DNA from: Gramella sp. MAR_2010_147
GTDB lineage: Bacteria; Bacteroidota; Bacteroidia; Flavobacteriales; Flavobacteriaceae
Assembly: GCF_900105135.1 (NCBI RefSeq)
Contig: NZ_LT629741.1
Coordinates: 2,891,001 to 2,955,000, forward strand
DNA: 64,000 bases
Reading direction: 5' to 3'
A model generated the notes under the pieces. The model did not search any database. It worked only from the letters and a program-made list of their open reading frames with translations, and was not told the DNA's origin. The position numbers were made by a program, and so were the translations under genes. Below are positions 34,472 to 44,110 of this stretch, piece after piece; the first letter of the stretch is position 1, and each line of letters begins with the position of its first letter.

Positions 34472-37102
34472 ATGGCAATTGCTTCACAATATAATGCGAA
34501 AAAAGTAGAGGATAAGTGGTACGACTACTGGATGAAGAATAATTACTTTCATTCAGAAGTAGATGAGAGAGAGCCATATACCATTGTAATTCCACCGCCC
34601 AATGTAACTGGGGTATTGCATATGGGGCATATGCTAAATAATACTATTCAGGATGTGTTGGTAAGAAGGGCCCGGTTAAAAGGTTTAAACGCCTGTTGGG
34701 TTCCTGGAACAGATCACGCTTCTATTGCCACCGAAGCTAAAGTAGTTGCTAAACTTAAGGCTGAAGGAATAGATAAAAATGATCTTAGTCGTGAGGAATT
34801 TCTACAGCACGCCTGGGATTGGACACACAAACATGGGGGAATTATTCTTCAGCAATTAAAGCATCTTGGGGCATCATGTGACTGGGAGCGTACCAAATTT
34901 ACCATGGATGAGGATATGTCTGCCTCAGTAATAAAAGTTTTCGTTGATCTTTATAATAAAGGTTTGGTGTATCGTGGTTACCGGATGGTAAACTGGGATC
35001 CCCAGGCAAAAACCACACTTTCTGATGAAGAAGTGAATTACGAAGAAAGAAACGGAAAACTTTACCATTTAAAATATAAAATAGAAGGAAGTGAAGATTA
35101 TCTAACTATCGCTACCACCAGACCTGAAACGATTTTGGGAGATACTGCTATTTGTATTAACCCGAACGATGAGAGATTTTCTCATTTAAAAGGTAAAAAA
35201 GCAATTGTACCTATCTGTAATAGAACGATTCCTGTTATTGAAGATGAGTACGTAGATATGGAATTTGGAACCGGATGCTTAAAAGTAACTCCGGCTCACG
35301 ATGAAAATGATAAAAATCTTGGTGATAAGCATAACCTTGAAGTCATTGATATTTTTAACGATGATGCAACCTTAAATAGTTACGGACTCCATTATGAAGG
35401 AAAAGATCGTTTTGTGGCTCGTGCTGAAATTGTAGAAGAACTGGAATTATCTGGATTTTTAGATAAGGTAGAGGATCACGTAAATAAAGTGGGAACCAGT
35501 GAGCGAACTGGCGCGGTTATAGAACCAAAGCTAAGCGATCAATGGTTTTTAAAAATGAAGGAAATGGCTCAGCCTGCGATTGAAGCGGTGCTGGGAGATG
35601 ATATAAATCTGGTTCCGGAAAAATTTCTGAATACCTACCGTCACTGGATGGAGAATGTTCGCGATTGGAATATTTCTCGTCAGTTATGGTGGGGGCATCA
35701 AATTCCCGCCTATTTCTACGGAAATGGCAAAAACGATTTTGTAGTAGCTGAAAGTGCGGATTTGGCCCTTGAAAAGGCTAAAGAAGTCACTGGTAATAAT
35801 GATTTACAGGCTTCAGATCTCACACAGGATAAGGACGCTTTGGATACCTGGTTTTCTTCATGGCTTTGGCCAATGAGCGTTTTTAACGGAATCCTTGAGC
35901 CAGACAATAAAGAAATTCAATATTATTATCCAACCAATGACCTAGTTACAGCACCGGAAATTCTTTTCTTCTGGGTCGCCAGAATGATCATGGCCGGGTA
36001 TGAATATAGAGGAGAAAGACCTTTTAAAAATGTTTATTTAACAGGAATTGTCAGGGATAAGCAAAGAAGAAAAATGTCAAAATCTCTGGGAAATTCACCA
36101 GATCCTCTCGTGCTTATCGAGCAATATGGAGCTGACGGGGTTCGTGTTGGAATGTTACTAAGCTCACCTGCCGGTAATGATCTAATGTTTGATGAAGATC
36201 TTTGTAAACAGGGGAGTGGTTTTTCAAATAAAATCTGGAATGCTTTCCGTTTAGTTCAGGGATGGGAAGTTTCAGAAGAAATAGAACAACCTGAAACAGC
36301 AAAAATAGCAATAAACTGGTATAAGGCGAAGTTCCAAAAGACGATCAGGGAGATAGAAGATCATTATTCTAAATATAGAATTAGTGATGCTTTGATGTCT
36401 ACCTATAAGTTGATTTGGGATGATTACTGTAGCTGGTTTCTGGAAATGGTAAAACCGGGCTTTGGCCAGCCTATGGACGCTAAGACGTATAAGGAGATAA
36501 TATCCATTTTAGAGGATAATCTGAAGATTCTTCATCCATTTATGCCTTTTGTTACTGAGGAAATCTGGCAGGAAATTACCGAAAGAACTCCGGAAAATGC
36601 TTTAATTATTGCAAAATGGCCCGAAGAGAAGGAATTTGATGAGACAATTATTAAAGAATTTTCTCATGCTGCTGAAGTAATTGCCGGTGTGAGAAAAATT
36701 AGAAAAGACAAGAATATTTCCTTTAAAAATGAAATAGATTTTAATATTCTTAATAATGAGAATACTTCCAAAACTTTCGATGGTGTGATTTCGAAAATGG
36801 GAAATATTTCTAATCTTGAATATGTAACCGGGTCTGTAGATGGAGCACTTTCCTTTAGAGTAAGATCTAACGAATATTTTATTCCAATTGTAGGCGCTAT
36901 AGATATTGAAGCGGAAAGGGAAAAAATACAGGAGGAATTGAATTATACCGAAGGTTTCTTAAAATCTGTAGATAAAAAATTATCTAATGAGCGCTTTGTT
37001 AACAATGCGCCAGAGAAGGTAGTTGCGATTGAAAAAGCTAAGAAAACGGATGCCGAAGCTAAGATTGAAGCTTTGAGGGCAAGTCTGAAAAGCTTAGGTT
37101 AA
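34472..37102 (+). CDS. valS: Valyl-tRNA synthetase
   Basis: 876 residues from the ATG at 34472; a TTG ten codons earlier lies in the promoter and is rejected. Class I signatures: [19 protein letters not shown] (HIGH) and [15 protein letters not shown] (KMSKS). The editing domain has [13 protein letters not shown], and the C-terminal coiled coil ([19 protein letters not shown]) is the valyl-specific tRNA arm. Complete. Confidence 0.98.
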   Translation: MAIASQYNAKKVEDKWYDYWMKNNYFHSEVDEREPYTIVIPPPNVTGVLHMGHMLNNTIQDVLVRRARLKGLNACWVPGTDHASIATEAKVVAKLKAEGIDKNDLSREEFLQHAWDWTHKHGGIILQQLKHLGASCDWERTKFTMDEDMSASVIKVFVDLYNKGLVYRGYRMVNWDPQAKTTLSDEEVNYEERNGKLYHLKYKIEGSEDYLTIATTRPETILGDTAICINPNDERFSHLKGKKAIVPICNRTIPVIEDEYVDMEFGTGCLKVTPAHDENDKNLGDKHNLEVIDIFNDDATLNSYGLHYEGKDRFVARAEIVEELELSGFLDKVEDHVNKVGTSERTGAVIEPKLSDQWFLKMKEMAQPAIEAVLGDDINLVPEKFLNTYRHWMENVRDWNISRQLWWGHQIPAYFYGNGKNDFVVAESADLALEKAKEVTGNNDLQASDLTQDKDALDTWFSSWLWPMSVFNGILEPDNKEIQYYYPTNDLVTAPEILFFWVARMIMAGYEYRGERPFKNVYLTGIVRDKQRRKMSKSLGNSPDPLVLIEQYGADGVRVGMLLSSPAGNDLMFDEDLCKQGSGFSNKIWNAFRLVQGWEVSEEIEQPETAKIAINWYKAKFQKTIREIEDHYSKYRISDALMSTYKLIWDDYCSWFLEMVKPGFGQPMDAKTYKEIISILEDNLKILHPFMPFVTEEIWQEITERTPENALIIAKWPEEKEFDETIIKEFSHAAEVIAGVRKIRKDKNISFKNEIDFNILNNENTSKTFDGVISKMGNISNLEYVTGSVDGALSFRVRSNEYFIPIVGAIDIEAEREKIQEELNYTEGFLKSVDKKLSNERFVNNAPEKVVAIEKAKKTDAEAKIEALRASLKSLG

Positions 37103-37125
37103 AAAATAATTTTGATCTTTGAAAC

Positions 37126-37158
37126 TAAAAAAAAGAGGACGTTTCGTCCTCTTTTTTT
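37126..37158 (+). terminator. Bidirectional terminator after valS
   Basis: AAAAGAGGACG / CGTCCTCTTTT, three-base loop, A run before and T run after, between valS and the convergent acyl-CoA-binding protein gene. Confidence 0.9.
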
Positions 37159-37176
37159 AGTTTGTATTAATGGCTT

Positions 37177-37461
37177 CTATTCTGTTATTTTAGGTATATC
37201 TCCTATGTGAAATTCTACCAATTCAATATATTTTTCTTCTGCTTCCTTCTTACTCAGGTCCTTTACCTGTACAAGTGCATTTATCTTAAAAGCACTTCTA
37301 AGGTCTCCCTGATTTGTTGGAGGGATGTAGAATCCATTTCTTTCTGTAGCCCGCTTGTAAAGAGCATAGAAGTGTAAAAGCACATCAGGTGGAAATTGCT
37401 GATCTGTGCTACTTGCCATTTCATAGGCTTTTAGAAACTTCGCGTTTTCTTCTGCCATCAT
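37177..37461 (-). CDS. Acyl-CoA-binding protein
   Basis: 94 residues of the four-helix ACBP family, which binds long-chain acyl-CoA in the cytoplasm. LLHFYALYKRATERN corresponds to the canonical YxxYKxAT, with Tyr and Lys kept, and KKEAEEKYIELV to the last helix. The usual GKAKWDAW segment reads RSAFKINAL, with no Trp, so the binding surface is diverged. The start may be either of two adjacent Met codons. It follows psd and cdsA, which fits a lipid-synthesis unit. Confidence 0.85.
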   Translation of the reverse strand: MMAEENAKFLKAYEMASSTDQQFPPDVLLHFYALYKRATERNGFYIPPTNQGDLRSAFKINALVQVKDLSKKEAEEKYIELVEFHIGDIPKITE

Positions 37462-37466
37462 AATAT

Positions 37467-38123
37467 TTAAGAAGCTACATCAGCGATTACACTAACGCCA
37501 CCCTTTACTTTTTGATTGATCTCAACATTCACTTTTGTTCCAACAGGAACAAATACATCAACACGACTTCCAAATTTTATAAATCCGCTGTCGCTTCCCT
37601 GAACTACTTCTGTGTCTACTTCTGCGTAATTAACGATCCTTTTTGCCAGAGCTCCGGCAATTTGGCGATAAAGGATTTCTCCTGCAGTCTCATTTTTCAC
37701 AACTACCGTAGTCCTTTCATTTTCTTCACTGGATTTTGGATGCCAGGCCACCAGGAACTTTCCGGGATGATACTTGCTGTAGGTCACTTTTCCGCCTACA
37801 GGATGACGTGTGACATGCACATTTATAGGAGACATGAAAATGGATATTTGTAATCTATTATCTTTAAAATATTCTTTTTCATAAACCTCTTCAATAGCAA
37901 CTACTTTTCCGTCTACCGGCGCTATGATATGTTCATTGCTTAAACTGGTTGTTCTTTTTGGATTTCTAAAAAACTGAATGATCAATAAGAAAAAGAAAAT
38001 GGAGATTGCAAAAATTCCAAATTTTATCCAGTATACATTAATTAAACTGTATGTAATGATATTTATTGCGATAAGGATAATCGCAGTAATAGTCATTATT
38101 TTATATCCTTCTTTATGAAACAT
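37467..38123 (-). CDS. psd: Phosphatidylserine decarboxylase (short type)
   Basis: Makes phosphatidylethanolamine from phosphatidylserine. 218 residues: two N-terminal membrane segments, then FLLIIQFFRNPKRTT and HIIAPVDGKVVAIEEV, PINVHVTRHPVGGKV, and the self-cleavage site in SGFIKFGSRVDVFVP (Gly-Ser; the Ser becomes the pyruvoyl group). This is the small PSD-family form common in Bacteroidetes. It overlaps cdsA by 11 bases. Confidence 0.95.
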   Translation of the reverse strand: MFHKEGYKIMTITAIILIAINIITYSLINVYWIKFGIFAISIFFFLLIIQFFRNPKRTTSLSNEHIIAPVDGKVVAIEEVYEKEYFKDNRLQISIFMSPINVHVTRHPVGGKVTYSKYHPGKFLVAWHPKSSEENERTTVVVKNETAGEILYRQIAGALAKRIVNYAEVDTEVVQGSDSGFIKFGSRVDVFVPVGTKVNVEINQKVKGGVSVIADVAS

Positions 38124-38916
38124 AGTTTAATATATATAAATAAGCATAAATAAATGGGCTTGCAAAGATAATACTATCTAGCCGATCAAACAATCCGCCG
38201 TGACCTGGCATTAATTTTCCACTATCTTTAACACCAGCCTGTCTCTTAAATTTTGATTGGATAAGATCTCCTAAGGTGCCAAAAATACTTAAGATTATTG
38301 CCATTCCCACCCATGTCCACATGGTTAGGAAATGCGTATAATACCAAATAGCATAACTCATTAGAACACTAAATACGAGTCCTCCAAGGAAGCCTTCAAT
38401 GGTTTTGTTCGGTGAGATCTTTTCGTATAATTTATGTTTTCCGAAATTTTTACCTACGAGATACGCGAAAGTGTCATTGGTCCAGATTAAAAAGAATATT
38501 CCAATAACCAGTTTTGGTATAAAAATCCCTTCTATGGTTGGAATAAGCGTCAGGAATATTGTAGATGATATAAGATAAAATATAATGATGATATATTTCT
38601 TCTTTTCAAACACCGGAATTTTTTTCACTACAAGAAGATCTTTTACCAGGAATAGATTTACAAATACCGTTATAAGGAGCAGTAATATGGTGGCATCCTG
38701 GTTGAACTTTAAAAAACTGAAAAGATAAAAAAGGATGGCTTGTAAAAAATAAAGCGCGTAGCTTTTTAATCGCAAAAGCTTTTGCATTTCTACTAAGCAA
38801 ACCAGGCTTAAAAGATAAAAGAGAATAATAAAGATCACTTCTGAGGATAGGATAGATGCAACCAGTATGGATGTATACAACAATCCTGAAACAGCACGAA
38901 TAATGGTTTCCCTCAT
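38113..38916 (-). CDS. cdsA: Phosphatidate cytidylyltransferase
   Basis: Makes CDP-diacylglycerol, precursor of PS and hence the substrate chain for psd. 267 residues with about seven or eight membrane helices. The family signature near the C-terminus is intact: SKFKRQAGVKDSGKLMPGHG, then GLFDRLDS. WTNDTFAYLVGKNFGKHK and SPNKTIEGFLGG are also conserved. It sits between the LUD gene and psd. Confidence 0.96.
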   Translation of the reverse strand: MRETIIRAVSGLLYTSILVASILSSEVIFIILFYLLSLVCLVEMQKLLRLKSYALYFLQAILFYLFSFLKFNQDATILLLLITVFVNLFLVKDLLVVKKIPVFEKKKYIIIIFYLISSTIFLTLIPTIEGIFIPKLVIGIFFLIWTNDTFAYLVGKNFGKHKLYEKISPNKTIEGFLGGLVFSVLMSYAIWYYTHFLTMWTWVGMAIILSIFGTLGDLIQSKFKRQAGVKDSGKLMPGHGGLFDRLDSIIFASPFIYAYLYILNYVS

Positions 38917-38919
38917 AAA

Positions 38920-39531
38920 TTACAGATCTTCCAGCAGCAGCAAATATAGGTTTTTTGTGCTACTTCCGTAACTCATAAAATCACCTTCTTTTTGAGTCTC
39001 AAAATTTTTGATGGTAGTGATATTGGAAGGGATCTGCTGTTTGTTCTTAAACTTAATGCCTCTTAAACCTTCACCAATAGTGTCAATTAACTGACTGGTA
39101 GAGGATAATATAATGAAATTTGCAGGAAGATCATGAAGTTTTCTTTCCTTGATCTGGTTGGATGAAATTAAAATGGAACCATCATTTGCCACTAGAAACT
39201 CGCATGTTGATAAATAAAATTCTGCATTTGCAGATTTATTAAATTCAAGATTGAAGTTTCTAAACTTGCTCATAAGTTTCTCATCAAAACAGCAACATTG
39301 CTTTTCATACCAGTCATTCTCCATAAGAATGTTATCGAAAGCCTCCTGAACTTCAGTGTCATTTACACAATATAAGAACTTCCCCCCGTTATTTTTAAAA
39401 TTGAGCATAAAACGCTCATCGGTAGGTAATTTTACCTCCGGCATGTATTTCCCTCTGTCTGCATTCTCAGGGATATCCTGCTCCTGGTCTGCTTTGGACT
39501 TGGGATTAAGAAACCTCTTGAATAGATTCAT
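38920..39531 (-). CDS. LUD-domain protein (LutC-like)
   Basis: 203 residues. The central and C-terminal part (EFYLSTCEFLVANDGSILIS, PANFIILSSTSQLIDTIGEG) fits the LUD domain of LutB/LutC lactate-utilisation proteins. No LutA or LutB partner is present. The position directly after ftsH and before cdsA is one I recall as standard in Flavobacteriaceae. The role outside lactate operons is unknown. CC and C residues in KQCCCFDEKL are notable. Confidence 0.8.
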   Translation of the reverse strand: MNLFKRFLNPKSKADQEQDIPENADRGKYMPEVKLPTDERFMLNFKNNGGKFLYCVNDTEVQEAFDNILMENDWYEKQCCCFDEKLMSKFRNFNLEFNKSANAEFYLSTCEFLVANDGSILISSNQIKERKLHDLPANFIILSSTSQLIDTIGEGLRGIKFKNKQQIPSNITTIKNFETQKEGDFMSYGSSTKNLYLLLLEDL

Positions 39532-39571
39532 AGAGTTTGGGTATGATTCTTACAGTCATTTTATCAAAGTT

Positions 39572-39612
39572 AAAAAATCTGAATTTAACCAGTGGTTAAA
39601 TTCAGATTTTTT
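39572..39612 (-). terminator. Long-stem terminator after ftsH
   Basis: A perfect palindrome of two 20-base arms (39572-39591 and 39593-39612; arms begin AAAAAATCTGAATTTAAC), ending in T6. It separates ftsH from the LUD/cdsA/psd genes and can work in either direction. Confidence 0.9.
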
Positions 39613-39627
39613 ACTTCTACTTCTACA

Positions 39628-41688
39628 CTACTTATTAACCGAATTATCTTCTGTTAATTTTCCTTCTTCGTCTTTATCTTCACCTTTAGAATCTTCAGGA
39701 TTTAGTGTATTCTCTTTTTCTTTTGCACGAGCTTTTTTCTCCTTTGAAGATTTGCTTTCTCTTTCCTCTTTTTCAAAAGGGCGCTTTCCAAAGATCTTTT
39801 CAAGGTCATCTTTGAAAATGACTTCTTTGTCAAGAAGTATTTCAGCAAGTTCAGATAATTTGTCCTTATTGTGCTCTAGTAAGTCCAGGGCCCGCTTGTA
39901 CTGATCTTCGATTAGATTGGAGATCTCTTTATCGATCAATTCTGAAGTCTTTTCACTATATGGTTTAGTGAAATTATATTCACTTTGTCCAGATGAATCG
40001 TAATAGGTTAAATTCCCTACAGCTTCATTTAAGCCATAAATGGTAACCATAGCTCTTGCCTGTTTTGTAACTTTTTCAAGATCACTAAGTGCACCGGTAG
40101 AAATTTTGTTAAAGATCACTTTCTCAGCAGCACGACCACCAAGCGCAGCACACATTTCATCCAGCATTTGCTCTGGTCTTACAATTAATCGCTCTTCAGG
40201 TAAATACCACGCGGCTCCTAAAGACTGTCCACGGGGTACGATAGTAACTTTTACCAGTGGAGCGGCATGTTCCAGCATCCAGCTAACGGTTGCGTGACCT
40301 GCTTCGTGAAAAGCAATTGCTTTTTTCTCACTTGGGGTAATAATTTTATTCTTTTTCTCAAGACCACCAACAATACGGTCTACGGCGTCCAGAAAATCTT
40401 GTTTACCAACAGCCTTGTTACCTTTTCTTGCAGCGATTAAAGCTGCTTCATTACAAACATTCGCGATGTCTGCCCCTGAAAAACCTGGAGTTTGCTTGGC
40501 CAGGAAATCGGTGTCTAATTCATCTGCAACCTTTTTTAGTGGTTTTAAATGAACATCGAATATTTCTTTTCTTTCGTTCAGATCAGGAAGGTCTACGTAA
40601 ATCTGCCTGTCAAAACGTCCTGCACGCATTAATGCTTTATCCAGTACATCTGCACGGTTGGTTGCCGCAATAACAATTACGTTTGTATTGGTGCCAAAAC
40701 CGTCCATTTCAGTCAATAGCTGGTTTAACGTATTTTCTCGTTCATCGTTAGATCCAGAGAAATTACTTTTTCCTCTTGCTCTACCAATAGCATCAATTTC
40801 ATCAATAAAAATGATCGATGGTGATTTCTCTTTTGCCTGTTTGAACAAGTCACGTACCCTGGAGGCTCCTACACCTACAAACATTTCCACGAAGTCTGAA
40901 CCTGATAAAGAAAAGAAAGGAACCTTCGCCTCACCAGCAACGGCTTTTGCTAATAATGTTTTACCGGTTCCGGGAGGTCCTACAAGTAAAGCTCCTTTTG
41001 GGATTTTACCACCCAGAGCAGTATATTTTTCCGGTTGTTTCAGGAAGTCTACAATTTCCTGTACTTCTTCTTTAGCACCTTCAAGACCCGCAACATCTTT
41101 AAAAGATGTTTTTACATCGGTATTCTGATCAAATAATTTTGCTTTGGATTTACCAATATTGAAGATCTGACCTCCGGCGCCTCCTCCGGCTCCAGAACTC
41201 ATCTTTCTCATAATAAAGATCCAAACTCCGATAATAAGAATGAAAGGGAGTAGGGCCCAAAATAGATCACCAAGCACATCGCTTGAAGTATCGTAGGTTA
41301 CAACTGTATCAAGATTCTTTTCATTCTTGATCTCGTTAATATCATTTTCAAAATTCTGCAGATCTCCAAATTGAAATGTATAAACCGGAGATTCGCCGGT
41401 AGGAAAAAGATCTGGATCTATATTCTTCTTGTGTATTTCCTTTTCTTTTGCTTCGGCCGTTAAATATACTCGTGCCTGATTACGGTTGATAATCTCTACT
41501 TTCTTAACATCGCCATTGCTAAGATATTCTTTAAATTCTGCAGGATTGGTTTTGGCAGGTTCTGAAAACCCTCCATCACCAAAAAGGTTGAGGCCTAAAA
41601 ATATAATAATGATCGCCGCGTAAATCCAGTAGGCACTAAATTTAGGTTTTTTGGGATCTAATTTTTTCTTCGGTTTTTGATTCGCCAT
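39628..41688 (-). CDS. ftsH: ATP-dependent zinc metalloprotease FtsH
   Basis: The membrane-bound AAA protease for protein quality control. 686 residues: N-terminal helix, periplasmic domain, second helix (FWALLPFILIIGVWIFIM), Walker A GPPGTGKTLLAKA, Walker B IIFIDEIDAIGRARGK, SRH region TNRADVLDKALMRAGRFD, and the zinc site AFHEAGHATVSW. The C-terminus is a long Lys/Glu/Ser-rich tail beyond the protease domain. It is 26 bases after rsfS. Confidence 0.98.
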   Translation of the reverse strand: MANQKPKKKLDPKKPKFSAYWIYAAIIIIFLGLNLFGDGGFSEPAKTNPAEFKEYLSNGDVKKVEIINRNQARVYLTAEAKEKEIHKKNIDPDLFPTGESPVYTFQFGDLQNFENDINEIKNEKNLDTVVTYDTSSDVLGDLFWALLPFILIIGVWIFIMRKMSSGAGGGAGGQIFNIGKSKAKLFDQNTDVKTSFKDVAGLEGAKEEVQEIVDFLKQPEKYTALGGKIPKGALLVGPPGTGKTLLAKAVAGEAKVPFFSLSGSDFVEMFVGVGASRVRDLFKQAKEKSPSIIFIDEIDAIGRARGKSNFSGSNDERENTLNQLLTEMDGFGTNTNVIVIAATNRADVLDKALMRAGRFDRQIYVDLPDLNERKEIFDVHLKPLKKVADELDTDFLAKQTPGFSGADIANVCNEAALIAARKGNKAVGKQDFLDAVDRIVGGLEKKNKIITPSEKKAIAFHEAGHATVSWMLEHAAPLVKVTIVPRGQSLGAAWYLPEERLIVRPEQMLDEMCAALGGRAAEKVIFNKISTGALSDLEKVTKQARAMVTIYGLNEAVGNLTYYDSSGQSEYNFTKPYSEKTSELIDKEISNLIEDQYKRALDLLEHNKDKLSELAEILLDKEVIFKDDLEKIFGKRPFEKEERESKSSKEKKARAKEKENTLNPEDSKGEDKDEEGKLTEDNSVNK

Positions 41689-41714
41689 TCTATGCTTCTT
41701 CTAATAATTTAGAT

Positions 41715-42086
41715 TTAATAACTGCTTTCTATGGAAGTGATCTTTGCATCACCCCATAGGCTTTCAATATCGTAAAATTCCCTGATATGCTTCTGGAATA
41801 CATGTACAACTACATTTACGTAGTCCATAAGTACCCATTCAGCATTTTCACTCCCTTCGATATGCCAGGGTTTGTCTTTCAGGTTTTTACTAACTGTTTT
41901 TTGTATGGAATTTACTATGGCGTTAACCTGTGTGTTTGAAGTACCATTACAGATTATAAAATAATCACAAACTGTATTTTCTATTTCTCTAAGGTCCAGG
42001 ATATCAATATCATTACCTTTAACTTCCTCTATCCCTTTTATAATATGTGCAATAAGTTGATCGCTGTTTTTTTCCTTTTTTGACAT
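41715..42086 (-). CDS. rsfS: Ribosomal silencing factor RsfS
   Basis: Binds L14 of the large subunit and blocks subunit joining in poor growth. 123 residues with NTVCDYFIICNGTSNTQVNA, GSENAEWVLMDYVNVVVHVF and REFYDIESLWGDAK, all typical of the family. First gene of the rsfS-ftsH unit; divergent from birA. Confidence 0.97.
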   Translation of the reverse strand: MSKKEKNSDQLIAHIIKGIEEVKGNDIDILDLREIENTVCDYFIICNGTSNTQVNAIVNSIQKTVSKNLKDKPWHIEGSENAEWVLMDYVNVVVHVFQKHIREFYDIESLWGDAKITSIESSY

Positions 42087-42179
42087 TAAATTAATTTATT
42101 TACGCAAATTTATCATTTTTTGCTCTTTTAAAGAGATTGTTAAAGAAGATTTTAACGCCTTAATCTCTTATACTTATAT

Positions 42180-42911
42180 ATGCGTACAATCAAAGTTAAT
42201 GCCATTGACTCCACCAATTCCTTCGTTCGTAAATTTTACGAGGGCGATACTAATTTTGAACCGGTTTGCGTGCGAGCGATCTCCCAAACCGCAGGGCGAG
42301 GACAGCGAGGTGCTCATTGGGAGTCTAAAGCAGGCGAAAACCTCACTTTCAGTATTCTGTATCCCCAGAATAAATTGAATGTTTCCCGACATTTTCTATT
42401 AAGTGCTTCAATTTCACTCGCTGTGCTGGAAGTTTTAAGACAGATGAAAATTCCGGATATAAAGGTGAAATGGCCTAACGACATTCTGTCAGCAAAACAA
42501 AAGCTGGGTGGCATCCTCATTGAAAATATTGTAAAAACCGAAGGGATTGTGGCTAGCGTTATAGGAATAGGGATAAATGTGAACCAGAAAGATTTTAAAA
42601 ATCTACCTAATGCGGGTTCCCTTAGGAGTATTACAAATCAAAAATTTGACCTTGATGAGATTCTTGAACTTTTTATTGTTGCCATTGAAAAGGAACTAAA
42701 AAGTTTACCCAATAAGAGAAGTATTGATATTCTTGAAAAATATGCTGAAAATATGTTTAGGCTGAATGTGGTCTCCACTTTTGTTTCTAAAGAAGGCGAG
42801 AGGTTTAACGGTATAATTCGAGGTGTTACAACCGAAGGGAAGCTAAATCTGGAAATTGAAGATGCAGTTTTTAAAACTTATGATCTTAAAGAAATCCAGC
42901 TGCTTTATTAA
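42180..42911 (+). CDS. birA: Biotin-[acetyl-CoA-carboxylase] ligase
   Basis: 243 residues, catalytic domain only, lacking the N-terminal DNA-binding repressor domain of E. coli BirA. Motifs: STNSFVRKF, the biotinyl-AMP site AGRGQRGAHWESKAGENLTF, VKWPNDILSAKQKLGGILIE and a C-terminal SH3-like part (GIIRGVTTEGKLNLEI). It biotinylates acetyl-CoA carboxylase carrier protein and cannot act as a repressor. Confidence 0.95.
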   Translation: MRTIKVNAIDSTNSFVRKFYEGDTNFEPVCVRAISQTAGRGQRGAHWESKAGENLTFSILYPQNKLNVSRHFLLSASISLAVLEVLRQMKIPDIKVKWPNDILSAKQKLGGILIENIVKTEGIVASVIGIGINVNQKDFKNLPNAGSLRSITNQKFDLDEILELFIVAIEKELKSLPNKRSIDILEKYAENMFRLNVVSTFVSKEGERFNGIIRGVTTEGKLNLEIEDAVFKTYDLKEIQLLY

Positions 42912-43035
42912 AAAAAGCTGTCTAAAAGTGATAATATCGTCAATCTGAAGTTATTTCAGCATCATAATAAATTGTCTATAAGCAATTCAAACTAAGATTT
43001 GAAACAATTGCAGCCTGACTATTATTTTAGACAGC
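42911..43035 (-). repeat. Long inverted structure holding a palindromic repeat between birA and the SRPBCC gene
   Basis: GCTGTCTAAAA (42917-42927) and TTTTAGACAGC (43025-43035) are perfect 11-base inverted arms about 97 bases apart, with A6 outside the left arm giving T6 on the minus strand, as in a terminator. The loop begins TCGTCAATCTGAAG and ends CAGCCTGAC, like the palindromic repeats at 50.2, 54.5 and 56.4 kb. It may be a terminator into which a repeat was inserted, or an expanded member of that repeat family. Confidence 0.6.
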
Positions 43036-43061
43036 CCATTTAAGAGTTATATAATAAAAAC

Positions 43062-43454
43062 TTATAATTTACCGATGTTCTCGGTAAGTGCATTGATGAA
43101 TTTCTTTAACGGACTTTTGATCATCATGCTCATCATTGCGTTAAATTCACCTTCAAAATCCATATTTACTTCACTCTTCTCTACTCCTGCATCAGCAATA
43201 TGAGTTTTCAGTCTAAAAGGAAATTTTTCAGCAGTAGATCCAAGTACTACTAAATTGGGTTCCTGGGTCTCAATGATCTTTAATCGTATTTCTGGCATTC
43301 CTTTTAATTGGAAATGGAAGGTATCGTCAGAAATTACTTCAAATTTCTCTTTGCTTTCGGGCATTATCTGTTCGTAGTTCTTAACGTTGGTTAAAAACTG
43401 GAACATTTCCTGCTGACGTTTATTAGCAGTTACTTTTTGGCTTTCTAATTTCAT
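43062..43454 (-). CDS. SRPBCC/START-like family protein
   Basis: 130 residues from the ATG at 43454 (MKLESQKVTANKRQQEMFQF), which sits one base after the pyrE stop; the longer frame reading into pyrE is rejected. NYEQIMPESKEKFEVISDDT, FHFQLKGMPEIRLKI and the last helix MMIKSPLKKFINALTENI suggest a Bet v1-like lipid/ligand pocket. Function unknown; coupled with pyrE. Confidence 0.8.
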   Translation of the reverse strand: MKLESQKVTANKRQQEMFQFLTNVKNYEQIMPESKEKFEVISDDTFHFQLKGMPEIRLKIIETQEPNLVVLGSTAEKFPFRLKTHIADAGVEKSEVNMDFEGEFNAMMSMMIKSPLKKFINALTENIGKL

Positions 43455-43455
43455 A

Positions 43456-44097
43456 TTATGGTTTCCAGTTAGCAGGATCCTCTCTCCATTTGCGAAGTAT
43501 TCCTGCTTCTTCAATATTAATATAATTTGTGTTCTGAGCCGTTTCTATAAGATTTTCATAGTCGCTAAGCGTGTGAAGTTCTATAGCTGCAGTTTCAAAA
43601 TTCTTCACGGAAGTTGAAAATCCGTAGGTAAAGATAGCGAACATTCCCTTTACATTGGCTCCAGCTTCCTTTAAAGCTTTTACGGCATTTAGACTGCTGT
43701 TCCCGGTACTAATAAGATCTTCAATAACAACTACTGTTTGTCCTTCTTCAAGATTACCTTCTATCTGGTTTTGTCTCCCATGGCCCTTAGGTTCTGGTCT
43801 CACATACGCGAAAGGCAGGCTTAAATATTCAGCAACCAGCATACCAATTCCTATTGCTCCTGTTGCAACGGCAGCGATCACATCTGGTTTACCATACTTC
43901 TCCTCAATTTGTCTGGCAAAGTTTTCCCGAACGTAGTTTCTTATCATCGGGTATGACAGAATGATCCTGTTATCACAATATATTGGTGACTTCCAGCCGC
44001 TGGCCCAAGTAAAAGGCTCTTGTGGTTCTAATTTTATTGCTTTAATTTGCAACAAAAGCTCAGCGGTCTTTTTTGCTGTTTCTTTATTCAAAATCAT
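43456..44097 (-). CDS. pyrE: Orotate phosphoribosyltransferase
   Basis: Makes OMP from orotate and PRPP in pyrimidine synthesis. 213 residues with FTWASGWKSPIYCDNRI, VAAVATGAIGIGMLVAEYL, YVRPEPKGHGRQNQIEG and the PRPP-binding VVVIEDLISTGNSSLNAVKA. Its ATG is only nine bases from that of the divergent NUDIX gene. TACATTTG (44103-44110, minus strand) may be its -7 element, giving a leaderless transcript. Confidence 0.96.
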   Translation of the reverse strand: MILNKETAKKTAELLLQIKAIKLEPQEPFTWASGWKSPIYCDNRIILSYPMIRNYVRENFARQIEEKYGKPDVIAAVATGAIGIGMLVAEYLSLPFAYVRPEPKGHGRQNQIEGNLEEGQTVVVIEDLISTGNSSLNAVKALKEAGANVKGMFAIFTYGFSTSVKNFETAAIELHTLSDYENLIETAQNTNYINIEEAGILRKWREDPANWKP

Positions 44098-44102
44098 AGC
44101 TG

Positions 44103-44110
44103 CAAATGTA
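44103..44110 (-). promoter_or_regulatory. Possible -7 element of pyrE
   Basis: TACATTTG on the minus strand matches TAnnTTTG and ends five bases before the pyrE ATG. No TTTG is found at the -33 position. Weak evidence in AT-rich DNA. Confidence 0.25.

Noticed and set aside
43455..43514. Twenty-residue N-terminal extension of the SRPBCC protein
   Set aside because: It lies inside the 3' end of pyrE; the ATG at 43454, one base after the pyrE stop, is the natural start.
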